This document shows, piece by piece, positions 10,461 to 24,600 of a stretch of 64,000 nucleotides of DNA. Under the pieces are notes generated by a model, which searched no databases, had not been told where the DNA came from, and worked only from the letters and a program-made list of their open reading frames with translations. Source of the DNA: Calliopsis andreniformis (Eukaryota; Arthropoda; Insecta; Hymenoptera; Andrenidae); NCBI RefSeq assembly GCF_051401765.1, contig NW_027480506.1:1302001-1366000 (forward strand), given 5' to 3'. Both the position numbers and the translations under genes were made by a program. Each line of letters begins with the position of its first letter. Position 1 is the stretch's first letter.

Positions 10461-13400
10461 GAGTATTGAGGATTGAGGATTGAGGATTGAGTATTGAGTA
10501 TTGAAGATTAAGGATTGATGATTGAGGATTGAGGATTGAGTATTGAGGATTGAGGACTGAGGATTGAAGATTGGATATTCAGGATTGAGGATTGAGGATT
10601 GAGGATTGAGGATTGAGGATTGAGTATTGAGGATTGAAGATTGAGGATTGGGGACTGAGTGTTGAAGATTGTGGATTGAGGATTGCGTATTGAGGATTGA
10701 GGATTGAGGATTGAAGATTCAGTTTTAAGGATTGAAGATTGAGGATTGAGGATTGAGGATTGAGCATTGAAGACTGAGTGCTGAGGGTTGAGTGATGAGA
10801 ATTGATGATTGTGGATAGAAGTTTGAAGATTGCAGATTGAGTATTGAGTATTGAGAACTGTGAATGGAGGATATTCTATTGAGGATTGAGGATTGACAAC
10901 TGATTGTTGATGACTGAGGGCTGAAGATTGAGGATTCAGAATTGCGGATTCAGAATTGAGGTTCGAGGACTGAGGATTGAGGATTGAGGATTGAGAATTG
11001 AGGTTTGAGGATTGAGGATTGAGGATTGAAGATTGAGTATTCAGGATTGAGGATTGAGGATTGAGGATTGAGGATTGAGTGTTGTGGATTGAGGACGAGG
11101 ACTGAGGGCTGAGTATTGATGTTTGAGGTCTGAGGATTGAGGATTGAGGATTGAGAATTGAGGATTGAGGATTGAGGATTGAAGATTGAGGATTGGGTAT
11201 TGAGGATTGAAGAATGAGGATTGAGGATTGAGGATTGAGGATTGAGGATTGAGCATTGAAGATTGACGATTGAGGATTGAGAATTGAGGATTGAGGATTG
11301 AACATTGAGGACTGAGTGTTGAGGGTTGAGTAATGGGAATTGATGTTTGTGGATAGAGGTTTGAAGATTGCAGATTGAGTATTGAGTACTGAAAACTGTG
11401 AATTGAGGATATTCTATTGAGGATTGAGGATTGACAACTGATTGTTGAGGACTGAGGGCCGAAGATTGAGGATTCAGGATTGAGGATTCAGAATTGAGGT
11501 TTGAGAACTGAGGATTGAGGATTGAAGATTGAGTATTGAGGATTGAAGGTTGAGGATTGAGGATTGAGGATTGAGTATTGACGATGAGGTCTGAGGGTTG
11601 AGGATTGAGGTTTGAGGACTGAGGCCTGAGGATTGAGGATTGAGAACTGAGGATTCAGGATTGAGGATTGAAGATTGAGGATTGGGTATTGAGGATTGAA
11701 GAATGAGTATTGAGGATTGAGGATTGAGTGTCGTGGATTGAGGACGAGGACTGAGGGTTGAGTATTGATGTCTGAGGTCTGAGGATTGAGGATTGAGTAT
11801 TGAGAACTGAGGACTGAGGATTGAGGACTGAAGATTGAGGATTGAGGATTCAGGATTGAGGATTGAGGATGAGGGCTGAGGGCTGAGGATTGAGGTTTGA
11901 GGACGGAGGACTGAGGATTGAGAATTGAGGGTTGAGGATTGAGGATTGAAGATTGAGGATTGGGTATTGAGGATTGAAGAATGATGATTGAGGATTGAGG
12001 ATTGAGTATTGAGGATTGAAGATTGAGGATTGAGTGTTGAGGATTGAGGATTGAGGATTGATGATTAAGTATTGAGGATCGAAGATTGAGAATTGGGGAT
12101 TGAGGATTGAGGATTGTGGACTGAAGATTGAGGATTGAGGATTGAGGATTGAGGATTGAGGATTGAGGATTGTGAATTGAGGTTTGAATATTGACGATCA
12201 AGGATTGAGGATTGAGTACTGAGGATTGAAGATTGAAGATTGAGGATTGACAGCTGACTGTTGAGGTCTGAGGTCTGAAGATTGAGGATTCAGGTTTGAG
12301 GATACAGGATTGAGGTTGGAGGACTGAGGATTGAGGATTGAGGATTGAGGATTGAGGATTGAGGATTGAGTATTGAAGACTCAGCATTGAGGATTGAGGA
12401 TGAGGCCTGAGGGTTGAGGATTGAGGATTGAGGATTGAGGACTGAGGATTGAGAATTGAGGATTGAGGATTGAAGAATGAGGATTGAGGATTGAAGATGA
12501 GGGCTGAGGGCTGAGGATTGAGGTTTGAGGACGGAGGACTGAGGATTGAGAATTGAGGGTTGAGGATTGAGGATTGAAGATTGAGGATTGGGTATTGAGG
12601 ATTGAAGAATGATGATTGAGGATTGAGGATTGAGTATTGAGGATTGAAGATTGAGGATTGAGTGTTGAGGATTGAGGATTGAGGATTGATGATTATGTAT
12701 TGAGGATCGAAGATTGAGAATTGGGGATTGAGGATTGAGGATTGTGGACTGAACATTGAGGATTGAGGATTGAGGATTGAGGATTGAGGATTGAGGATTG
12801 TGAATTGAGGTTTGAATATTGACGATCAAGGATTGAGGATTGAGTACTGAGGATTGAAGATTGAGGATTGAGGATTGACAGCTGACTGTTGAGGTCTGAG
12901 GTCTGAAGATTGAGGATTCAGGTTTGAGGATACAGGATTGAGGTTTGAGGACTGAGGATTGAGGATTGAGGATTGAGGATTGAGGATTGAGGATTGAGTA
13001 TTGAAGACTCAGCATTGAGGATTGAGGATGAGGCCTGAGGGTTGAGGATTGAGGAATGAGGATTGAGGACTGAGGTTTGAGAATTGAGGATTGAGGATTG
13101 AAGAATGAGGATTGAGGATTGAGGATTGAGGATTGACGATGAGGGCTGTGGGTTGAGGATTGAGGTTTGAGGACTGAGGGCTGAGGATTTAGGATTGAGG
13201 ATTGAGGATTGAGGATTGAGAATTGAGGATTGAGGATTGAGGATTGAGGATTGAAGATTGTGGGTTGGGTATTGAGGATTGAAGAATGAGGATTGAGGAT
13301 TGAGGATTGAGGATTGAGGATTGAAGATTGAGGATTGGGGACTGAGTGTTGTGGGTTGAGTTGTGAGAATTGACGTTTGTGGATAGAGATTTGAAGATTG

Positions 13401-16400
13401 CAGATTGAGTATTGAATATTGAAAACTGTGAATTTATGATACTCTATTGAGGATTGAGGATTGACAGCTGATTGTTGAGGTCTGGGGTCTGAAGACTGAG
13501 GATTCAGGATTGAGGATACAGGATTGAGGTTTGAGGACTGAGGATTGAGAATTGAGGATTGAGGATTGAGGATTGAAGATTGAGGATTGGGTATAGAGGA
13601 TTGAAGAATGAGGATTGAGGATTGAGGATTGAGGATTGAGGATTGAAGATTGAGTATTGAGCATTGAAGACTGACGATTGAGGATTCAGTATTGAGGATT
13701 GAGAATTGAGGATTGAACATTGAAGATTGAGTATTGATGATTGAAGTTTGAGGATTGAGGACTGAGGATTGAGGATTGAGGATTGAAGGTTGAGGATGAC
13801 GGCTGAGGATTGATGATTGAGGATTGGAGATTGAGGATTGGGTATCGCGGATTGAACATTGAGGATTGAGGATTGAGGATTGAGGATTAAGTATTGAGGA
13901 CTGAAGATTGAGGATTGCGGATTGAGGATTGAGGATTGAGGATAAGGGCTGACTTTTGAGGATTGAGGTTTGAGGACGGAGGACTGAGGATTGAGGATTG
14001 AGAATTGAGGATTCAGAATTGAGGTTTGAGGACTGAGGATTGAGGATTGAAGATTGAGTATTGAAGATTGAAGATTGAGGATTGCGGATTGAGGATTGAG
14101 GATTGAGAATGAGGGCTGACTTTTGAGGATTGAGGTTTGAGGACGGAGGACTGAGGATTGAGGATTGAGAATTGAGGATTGAGGATTGAGGATTGAGGAT
14201 TGAAGATTGTGGATTGGGTATTGAGGATTGAAGAATGAGGATTGAGTATTGAGGATTTAGGATTGAGTGTTGAGGATTGAAGATTGAGTATTGAGGGTTG
14301 AAGACTGACGATTGAGGATTGAGGATTGAGGATTGAGAATTGAGGATTGAGGATTGAATGTTGAGTATAGAGAATTGAGGATTGAGGATTGAGGATTGAG
14401 GATTGAGGATTGAGGATTGGAGGTTGAGGATTGGGGACTGAGGGTTGAGGGTTTAGTTGTGAGATTTGACGTTTGTGGATAGAGATTTGAAGATTGCAGA
14501 TTGAGTATTGAATATTGAAAACTGTGAATAGATGATATTCTATTGAGGATTGAGGATTGACAGCTGATTGTTGAGGTCTGGGGTCTGAAGACTGACGATT
14601 CAGGATTGAGGATACAGGATTGAGGTTTGAGAACTCAGGATTGAGAATTGAGGATTGAGGATTGAGGATTGAAGATTGAGGATTGGGTATAGAGAATTGA
14701 AGAATGAGGATTGAGGATTGAGGATTGAGGATTGAGGATTGAAGATTGAGTATTGAGGATTGAAGACTGACGATTGAGGATTGAGGATTGAGGATTGAGG
14801 ATTAAGAATTGAGAATTGAGGATTGAACATTCAAGATTGAGTATTGAGGATTGAAGTTTGAGGATTGAGGACTGAGGATTGAGGACTGAGGATTGAGGAT
14901 TGAGGATTGAAGGTTGAGGATGAAGGCTGAGGATTGAGGTCTGAGGACTGATGACTGAGGATTGAGGATTGAGAATTGAGGATTGAGGATTGAGGATTGA
15001 GGATTGAAGATTGAGTATTGGGGATTAAAGTTTGAGAATTTAGGATTGGGGATTGATGATTGAGGATTGAAGATTGAGCATTGAAGATTGAGGATTGGGG
15101 ACTGAGTGTTGAGGGTTGAGTGATGAGAATTGATGTTTGTGGATAGAGATTTGAAGATTGCAGACTGAGTATTGCGTATTGAAAACTCTGAACTGAGGAT
15201 ACTCTATTGAGGATTGAGGATTGACAACTGATTGTTGAGGACTGAGTGCTGAAGATTGAGGATTCAGGATTGAGGATTCAGGATTGTGGTTTTAGGACTG
15301 ATGATTGAGTGTTGAGGTCTGAGGATTGAGGATTGAGGATTGAGAATTGAGGATTGAGGATTGAGGATTGAAGATTGAGGATTGAGGATTGAGGATTGAG
15401 CATTGAGGATTGAAGATTGAGGATTGGGGACTGAGTGTTGAGGGTTGAGTGATGAGAATTGATGTTTGTGGATAGAGATTTGCATATTGCAGATTGAGTA
15501 TTGAGTATTGAAAACTGTGAATTAGTGATATTCTATTGAGGAATGAGGATTTACAACTGATTGTTGAGGTCTGAGGTCCGAAGATTGAGGATTCAGGATT
15601 GAGGATACAGGATTGAGGTTTGAGGACTGAGGATTGAGGATTGAGGATTGAGGATTGAGGATGGAGGATTGAGGATTGAAGATTGAGGATTGGGTATTGA
15701 GGATTGAAGAATGAGGAATGAGGATTGAGGATTGAGGATTGAAGATTGAGGATTGGGTATTGAGGATTGAAGAATGAGAATTGAGGGTTGAGGATTGAGG
15801 ATTGAGGATTGAGGATTGAGGATAGAGGATTGAAGATTGAGGATTGCGTATTGAGGATTGAAGAATGAGGATTGAGGATTGAGGATTGAGGAATGAGGAT
15901 CGAAGATTGAGTATAGAGGATTGAAGACTGACGATTGAGTATTGAGGATTGAGGATTGAACATTGAGGACTGAGTGTTAAGGGATGAGTAATGGGAATTG
16001 TTGTCTGTGGATAGAGGTTTGAAGATTGCAGATTGAGTATTATGTATTGAAAACTGTGAATTGAGGATATTCTATTGAGGATTGAGGATTGACAACTGAT
16101 TGTTGAGGACTGAGGGCCGAAGATTGAGGATTCAGGATTGAGGGTTGTGGATTGAGGACGAGGACTGAGGGCTGAGTATTGATGTTTGAGGTCTGAGGAT
16201 TGAGGATTGAGGATTTAGAATCGAGGATTGAGGATTGAGGATTGAAGATTGAGGATTGGGTATTGAGGATTGAAGATTGAGGATTGGGGATTGAGGATTG
16301 AGGATTGAGGATTGAAGATTGAGGATGAGGGCTGAGGGTTGAGGATTGCGGTTTGAGGACTGAGGGCTGAGGATTGAGGATTGAGGATTGAGGATGAGGG

Positions 16401-19400
16401 CTGAGGGTTGAGGATTGAGGTCTGAGGACTGAGGACTGAGGATTGAGGATTGAGAATTGAGGATTGAGGATTGAGGATTGAGAATTGAAGATTGAGTATT
16501 GGGGATTAAAGATTGAGAATTTAGGATTGGGGATTGATGATTGAGGATTGAAGATTGAGGATTGAAGATTGAGGATTGAAGATTGAGGATTGGGGACTGA
16601 GTGTTGAGGGTTGAGTGATGAGAATTGATGTTTGTGGATAGAGATTTGAAGATTGCAGACTGAGTATTGCGTATTGAAAACTCTGAACTGAGGATATTCT
16701 ATTGAGGATTGAGGATTGACAACTGATTGTTGAGGACTGAGTATTGAAGATTGAGGACTCAGGATTGAGGATTCAGGATTGTGGTTTTAGGACTGAGGAT
16801 TGAGGGTTGAGATCTGAGGATTGAGGATTGAGGATTGAGAATTGAGGATTGAGGATTGAGGATTGAAGATTGAGGATTGGGTATTGAGGATTGAAGAATG
16901 AGGATTGAGGATTGAGGATTGAGGATTGAGCATTGAAGAAAGAGTATTGAGGATTGAAGATTGAGGATTGGGGATTGAGGATTGAGGATTGAGGACTGAA
17001 GATTGAAGATTGAGGATGAGGGCTGAGGGTTGAGGATTGAGGTTTGAGGACTGAGGGCTGAGGATTGAGGATTGAGAGTTGAGGATTGAGGATTGAGGAT
17101 TGAGGATTGTGAATGAGGGCTCAGGGTTGAGGATTGAGGTTTGAGTATAGAATCCTGAGAATTAAGGTTTTCTATTGAGTATTGAGAATTGAGGATTGAC
17201 GGTTGAGTTTTGAGGATTGAGGATTGGGGATTGAGGATTGAGAATTGAGGATTGAGGATTGATGATTGAGGATTGTGAATGAGGGCTCAGGGCTGAGGAT
17301 TGAGGTTTGAGTATAGAATCCTGAGAATTCAGGATATTCTATTGAGTATTGAGAATTGAGGGTTGATGGTTGAGTATTGAGGATTGAGGATTGAGGATTG
17401 AGGATTGAGTATTGAAGATTGAGGATTGATGATTGAGGATTGAGGATTGAGGATTGAGGATTGAGGATTGAAGATTGAGTTTTCAGGATTGAGGATTGAG
17501 GATTGACGATTGAGGATTGAGGATTGAGTATTGAGGATTGAAGATCGAGGATTGGGGACTGAGTGTTGAAGATTGAGGATTGAGGATTGAGTATTGAGGA
17601 TTGAGGATTGAGGATTGAAGATTCAGAATTGAGGATTGAAGATTGAGGATTGGGGATTGAGGATTGTGCATTGAGGACTGAGTGTTGAGGGTTGAGTGAT
17701 GAGAATTGATGATTGTGGATAAATGTTTGAAGATTGCAGATTGAGTATTAAGTATTGAAAACTGTGAATTGAGGATATTCTATTGAGGATTGAGGATTGA
17801 CAACTGATTGTTGATGACTGAGGGCTGAAGATTGAGGATTCAGGAATGCGGATTCAGAATTGAGGTTCGAGGACTGAGGATTGAGGATTGAGGATTGAGA
17901 ACTGAGGATTGAGGATTGAGGATTGAAGACTGAGGATTGGGTATTGAGGATTGAAGAATGAGGATTGAGGATTGAGGATTGAGGATTGAGGATTGAAGAT
18001 TGAGGATTGAGGATTGAGTGTTGTGGATTGAGGACGAGGACTGAGGGCTGAGTATTGATGTTTGAGGTCTGAGGATTGAGGATTGAGGATTCAGAATTGA
18101 GGATTGAGGATTGAGGATTGAAGATTGAGGATTGGGTATTGAGGATTGAAGAATGAGGACTGAGGATTGAGGATCGAAGATTGAGTATAGAGGATTGAAG
18201 ATTGACGATTGAGTATTGAGGGTTGAGGATTGAACATTGAGGACTGAGTGTTAAGGGATGAGTAATGGGAATTGTTGTCTGTGGATAGAGGTTTGAAGAT
18301 TGCAGATTGAGTATTATGTATTGAAAACTGTGAATTGAGGATATTCTATTGAGGATTGAGGATTGACAACTGATTGTTGAGGACTGAGGGCCGAAGATTG
18401 AGGATTCAGGATTGAGGCTTCAGAATTGAGGTTTGAGGACTGAGGATCGGGGATTGAAGGTTGAGTACTGAGGATTGAAGGTTGAGGATTGACGATTGAG
18501 GATTGAGGATTGAGGATGAGGGCTGAGGGCTGAGGATTGAGGTTTGAGGACTGAGGACTGAGGATTGAGGATTGAGAATTGAGGATTGAGGATTGAGGAT
18601 TGAAGATTGAGGATTGGGGATTGAGGATTGAAGAATGAGGATTGAGGATTGAGGATTAAGGATTGTGGATTGAGGATTGTTGATTGAGGACTGAAGATTG
18701 AGTATTGTGGATTAAAGATTGAGAACTGAGGATTGAGAATTGATGATTGAGGATTGAAGATTGAGGATTGGGGACTGAGTGTTGAGGGCTGAGTGATGAG
18801 AATTGATGTTTGTGGACAGAGATTTGAAGATTGCAGGTTGAATATTGAGTATTGAAAGGTGTGAATTGATGATATTCTATTGAGGATTGAGGATTGACAA
18901 CTGATTGTTGAGGTCTCAGGTCTGAAGATTGAGGATTCAGGATAGAGGATTCAGGATTGAGGTTTGAGGACTGAGGATTGAGGATTGAGCATTGAGGATT
19001 GACCATCGAGGACTGAGGATTGAAGATTGAGGATTGAGGATTGAGGATGAGAGCTGAGGGTTGAGGATTGAGGTTTGAGGACTGAGGACTGAGGATCGAG
19101 GATTGAGAATTGAGGATTGAGGATTGAGGATTGAGGATTGAGGATTGAGGATTGAAGATTGAGGATTGGGGACTGAGTGTTGAGGTTTGAGTGATGAGAA
19201 TTGATGTTTGTGGATAGAGATTTGGAGATTGCAGACTGAGTATTGCGTATTGATAACTCTGAACTGAGGATATTCTATTGAGGATTGAGGATTGACAACC
19301 CATTGTTGAGGACTGAGCGCTGAAGGTTGAGGACTCAGGATTGGGGATTCAGGATTGTGGTTTGAGGACTGAGGATTGAGGATTGAGGATTGTGGATTGA

Positions 19401-20718
19401 GGATTGATTATTGAGGATTGCAGATTGAGGATTGGGTATTGAGGATTGAACATTGAGGTTTGAGGATTGCGGATTGAGGATTGAGGATTGAGGATTGAGG
19501 ATTGAAGAATGAATATTGATGATTGAAGATTGAGTATTGAGGATTGAGGGTTGTGGATTGAGGACGAGGACTGAGGGCTGAGTATTGATGTTTGAGGTCT
19601 GAGGATTGAGGATTGAGGATTGAGAATCGAGGATTGAGGATTGAGGATTGAAAATTGAGAATTGGGTATTGAGGATTGAAGGATGAGGAATGAGTATTGA
19701 GGATTGAGGATTGATGATTGAAGAAAGAGTATTGAGGATTGAAGATTGAGGATTGGGGATTGAGGATTGAGGATTGAGGATTGAAGATTGAGGATGAGGG
19801 CTGAGGGTTGAGGATTGCGGTTTGAGGACTGAGGGCTGAGGATTGAGGATTGAGGATTGAGGATGAGGGCTGAGGGTTGAGGATTGAGGTCTGAGGACTG
19901 AGGACTGAGGATTGAGGATTGAGAATTGAGGATTGAGGATTGAGGATTGAGGATTGAAGATTGAGTATTGGGGATTAATGTTTGAGAATTTAGGATTGGG
20001 GATTGATGATTGAGGATTGAAGATTGAGCATTGAAGATTGAGGATTGGGGACTGAGTGTTGAGGGTTGAGTGATGAGAATTGATGTTTGTGGATAGAGAT
20101 TTGAAGATTGCAGACTGAGTATTGCGTATTGAAAACTCTGAACTGAGGATACTCTATTGAGGATTGAGGATTGACAACTGATTGTTGAGGACTGAGTGCT
20201 GAAGATTGAGGATTCAGGATTGAGGATTCAGGATTGTGGTTTTAGGACTGATGATTGAGTGTTGAGGTCTGAGGATTGAGGATTGAGGATTGAGAATTGA
20301 GGATTGAGGATTGAGGATTGAAGATTGAGGATTGGGTATTGAGGATTGAAGAATGAGGATTGAGGATTGAGGATTGAGGATTGAGCATTGGAGAAAGAGT
20401 ATTGAGGATTGAAGATTGAGGATTGGGGATTGAGGATTGAGGATTGAGGATTGAAGATTGAGGATGAGGGCTGAGGGTTGAGGATTGAGGTTTGAGGACT
20501 GAGGGCTGAGAATTGAGCATTGAGAGTTGAGGATTGAGGATTGAGGATTGAGGATTGTGAATGAGGGCTCAGGGTTGAGGATTGAGGTTTGAGTATAGAA
20601 TCCTGAGAATTAAGGTTTTCTATTGAGTATTGAGAATTGAGGATTGATGGTTGAGTATTGAGGATTGAGGATTGGGGATTGAGGATTGAGAATTGAGGAT
20701 TGAGGGTTGAGGATTGAG
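10360..20718 (+). repeat. Higher-order repeat HOR-L, copy 2 (10,359 bp)
   Basis: This is the second tandem copy. It begins at the same GATTGTGAATGAGGGCTC text that opens the window, and that text recurs at 20719. M cores, G boxes and D boxes all sit at copy-1 position plus 10,359, apart from the stretch between about 14.0 and 15.8 kb where the local offset is 10,367 and then 10,363. Sampled substitutions against copy 1 include the bases at 296/10655 (G/C), about 6270/16629 (C/T) and about 7408/17767 (G/A). Such high identity over 10 kb implies a recent duplication or continuing homogenisation. An assembly duplication is the main alternative, but the scattered private differences argue against a simple copy error. 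Confidence 0.95.
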
Positions 20719-21611
20719 GATTGTGAATGAGGGCTCAGGGCTGAGGATTGAGGTTTGAGTATAGAATCCTGAGAATTCAGGACATTCTATTGAGTATTGA
20801 GAATTGAGGATTGATGGTTGAGTATTGAGGATTGAGGATTGAGGATTGAGTATTGAGTATTGAAGATTAAGGATTGATGATTGAGGATTGAGGATTGAGG
20901 ATTGAGGATTGAGGACTGAGGATTGAAGATTGGATATTCAGGATTGAGGATTGAGGATTGAGGATTGAGGATTGAGGATTGAGTATTGAGGATTGAAGAT
21001 TGAGGATTGGGGACTGAGTGTTGAAGATTGTGGATTGAGGATTGCGTATTGAGGATTGAGGATTGAGGATTGAAGATTCAGTATTAAGGATTGAAGATTG
21101 AGGATTGAGGATTGAGGATTGAGCATTGAAGACTGAGTGCTGAGGGTTGAGTGATGAGAATTGATGATTGTGGATAGAAGTTTGAAGATTGCAGATTGAG
21201 TATTGAGTATTGAAAACTGTGAATGGAGGATATTCTACTGAGGATTGAGGATTGACAACTGATTGTTGATGACTGAGGGCTGAAGATTGAGGATTCAGAA
21301 TTGCGGATTGAGAATTGAGGTTCGAGGACTGAGGATTGAGGATTGAGGATTGAGAATTGAGGTTTGGGGATTGAGGATTGAGGATTGAAGATTGGGTATT
21401 CAGGATTGAGGATTGAGGATTGAGGATTGAGGATTGAGTGTTGTGGATTGAGGACGAGGACTGAGGGCTGAGTATTGATGTTTGAGGTCTGAGGATTGAG
21501 GATTGAGGATTGAGAATTGAGGATTGAGGATTGAGGATTGAAGATTGAGGATTGGGTATTGAGGATTGAAGAATGAGGATTGAGGATTGAGGATTGAGGA
21601 TTGAGGATTGA
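20719..21611 (+). repeat. HOR-L, partial third copy (893 bp)
   Basis: From 20719 the sequence follows the start of HOR-L a third time at offset 20,718 from copy 1, including the G box, the GGATATTCAGG segment, an M core at 21252 and a D box near 21430. Agreement stops at 21612: copy 1 has TTGAGCATTGAAGATTGACG at the matching place, whereas this copy goes on with TTGAAGATTGAGG and then a second D box about 200 bp after the first. The break lies inside plain heptamer text, as expected for an unequal exchange in register. It marks the right edge of the homogenised HOR-L domain. Confidence 0.88.
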
Positions 21612-24600
21612 AGATTGAGGATTGAGGATTGAGTGCTGTGGATTGAGGACGAGGACTGAGGGCTGAGTATTGATGTTTGAGGTCTGAGGATTGAGGATTG
21701 AGGATTGAGAATTGAGTATTGATGTTTGAGGTCTGAGGATTGAGGATTGAGGGTTGAGAATTGAGGATTGAGGATTGAGGATTGAAGATTGAGGATTGGG
21801 TATTGAGGATTGAAGAATGAGGATTGAGGATTGAGGATTGAGTATTGAAGATTGAGGATTGATGGTTGAGGATTGAGGATTGAGGATTGAGGATTGAGGA
21901 TTGAGGATTGAAGATTGAGTATTCAGGTTTGAGGGTTGAGGATTGAGGATTGAGGATTGAGGATTGAGTATTGAGGATTGAAGATTGAGGATTGGGGACT
22001 GAGGATTGAAGATTGAGGATTGGGTATTGAGGATTGAAGAATGAGGATAGAGGATTGAGGATTGAGGATTGAGGATTGAGGATAGAGGATTGAAGATTGA
22101 GGGTTGGGTATTGAGGATTGATGAATGAGGATTGAGGATTGAGGATTGAGGATTGAGGATCGAAGATTGAGTATAGAGGATTGAAGATTGACGATTGAGT
22201 ATTGAGCATTGAGGATTGAGGATTGAGTATTGAGTATTGAAGATTAAGGATTGATGATTGAGGATTGAGGATTGAGGATTGAGGATTGAAGATTGGATAT
22301 TCAGGATTGAGGATTGAGGATTGAGGATTGAGGATTGAGGATTGAGTATTGAGGATTGAAGATTGAGGATTGGGGACTGAGTGTTGAAGATTGAGGATTG
22401 AGGATTGCGTATTGAGGATTGAGGATTGAGGATTGAAGATTCAGTATTAAGGATTGAAGATTGAGGTTTGAGGATTGAGGATTGAGCATTGAAGACTGAG
22501 TGCTGAGGGTTGAGTGATGAGAATTGATGATTGTGGATAGAAGTTTGAAGATTGCAGATTGAGTATTGAGTATTGAAAACTGTGAATTGAGGATATTCTA
22601 TTGAGGATTGAAGATTGACAACTGATTGTTGATGACTGAGGGCTGAAGATTGAGGATTCAGAATTGCGGATTCAGAATTGAGGTTCGAGGACTGAGGATT
22701 GAGGGTTGAGGATTGAGAATTGAGGTTTGAGGATTGAGGATTGAGGATTGAAGATTGAGTATTCAGGATTGAGGATTGAGGATTGAGGATTGAGGATTGA
22801 GGGTTGAGGATTGAGAATTGAGGATTGAGGATTGAAAATTGTGCATTGAGGATTGAAGTTTGAGGATTGAGGATTGAGGATTGAGTATTGAGTATTGAGG
22901 ATTGAAGACTGAGTACTGAGGATTGGAGATTCAGAATTGAGGATTGAGGATTGTGGATTGAGGATTGCGGACTGAGGATTGAAGAGTCAGTATTGAGGAT
23001 TGAAGATTGAGAATTGAGAATTGAGGATTGAACATTGAGGACTGAGTGTTGAGGGTTGAGTGATGAGAATTGATGTTTGTGGATAGAGATTTGAAGATTG
23101 CAGACTGAGTATTGCGTATTGATAACTCTGAACTGAGGATATTCTATTGAGGATTGAGGATTGACAACTCATTGTTGAGGACTGAGTGCTGGAGATTGAG
23201 GACTCAGGATTGGGGATTCAGGATTGTGGTTTGAGGACTGAGGATTGAGGATTGAGGATTGTGGATTGAGGATTGATTATTGAGGATTGAAGATTGAGGA
23301 TTGGGTATTGAGGATTGAACATTGAGGTTTGAGGATTGAGGATTGAGGATTGAGGATTGAGGATTGAGGATTGAAGAATGAATATTGATGATTGAAGATT
23401 GAGGATTGAGGATTGAGGGTTGTGGATTCAGGACGAGGACTGAGGGCTGAGTATTGATGTTTGAGGTCTGAGGATTGAGGATTGAGGATTGAGAATCGAG
23501 GATTGAGGATTGAGGATTGAAGATTGAGGATTGGGTATTAAGGATTGAAGAATGAGGAATGAGGATTGAGGATTGAGGATTGAGGATTGAAGAAAGAGTG
23601 TTGAGGATTGAAGATTGAGGATTGGGGATTGAGGATTGATGATTGAGGATTGAAGATTGAGGATGAGGGCTGAGGGTTGAGGATTGCAGTTTGAGGACTG
23701 AGGGCTGAGGATTGAGGATTGAGGATTGCGGATGAGGGCTGAGGGTTGAGGATTGAGGTCTGAGGACTGAGGACTGAGGGTTGAGGATTGAGAATTGAGG
23801 ATTGAGGATTGAGTATTGAAGATTGAGTATTGGGTATTGAGGATTGAAGAATGAGGATTGTGGATTGAGGATTGAGGATTGAGGATTGAGGATTGAAGAT
23901 TGAGTATTGGGGATTAAAGGTTGAGAATTTAGGATTGGGGATTGATCATTGAGGATTGAAGATTGAGGATTGAAGATTGAGGACTGGGGACTGAGTGTTG
24001 AGGGTTGAGTGATGAGAATTGATGTTTGTGGATAGAGATTTGAAGATTGCAGACTGAGTATTGCGTATTGAAAACTCTGAACTGAGGATATTCTATTGAG
24101 GATTGAGGATTGACAACTGATTGTTGAGGACTGAGTGCTGAAGATTGAGGATTCAGGATTGAGGATTCAGGATTGTGGTTTGAGGACTGAGGATTGAGGA
24201 TTGAGGATTGAGAATTGAGGATTGAGGATTGAGGATTGAAGATTGAGGATTGGGTATTGAGGATTGAAGAATGAGGATTGAGGATTGAGGATTGAGGATT
24301 GAGGATTGAAGAAAGAGTATTGAGGATTGAAGATTGAGGATTGGGGATTGAGGATTGAGGATTGAGGATTGAACATTGAGGATGAGGGCTGAGGCTTGAG
24401 GATTGAGGTTTGAGGACTGAGGGCTGAGGATTGAGGATTGAGAGTTGAGGATTGACGATTGAGGATTGAGGATTGTGAATGAGGGCTCAGGGTTGAGGAT
24501 TGAGGTTTGAGTATAGAATCCTGAGAATTAAGGTTTTCTATTGAGTATTGAGAATTGAGGATTGATGGTTGAGTATTGAGGATTGAGGATTGGGGATTGA

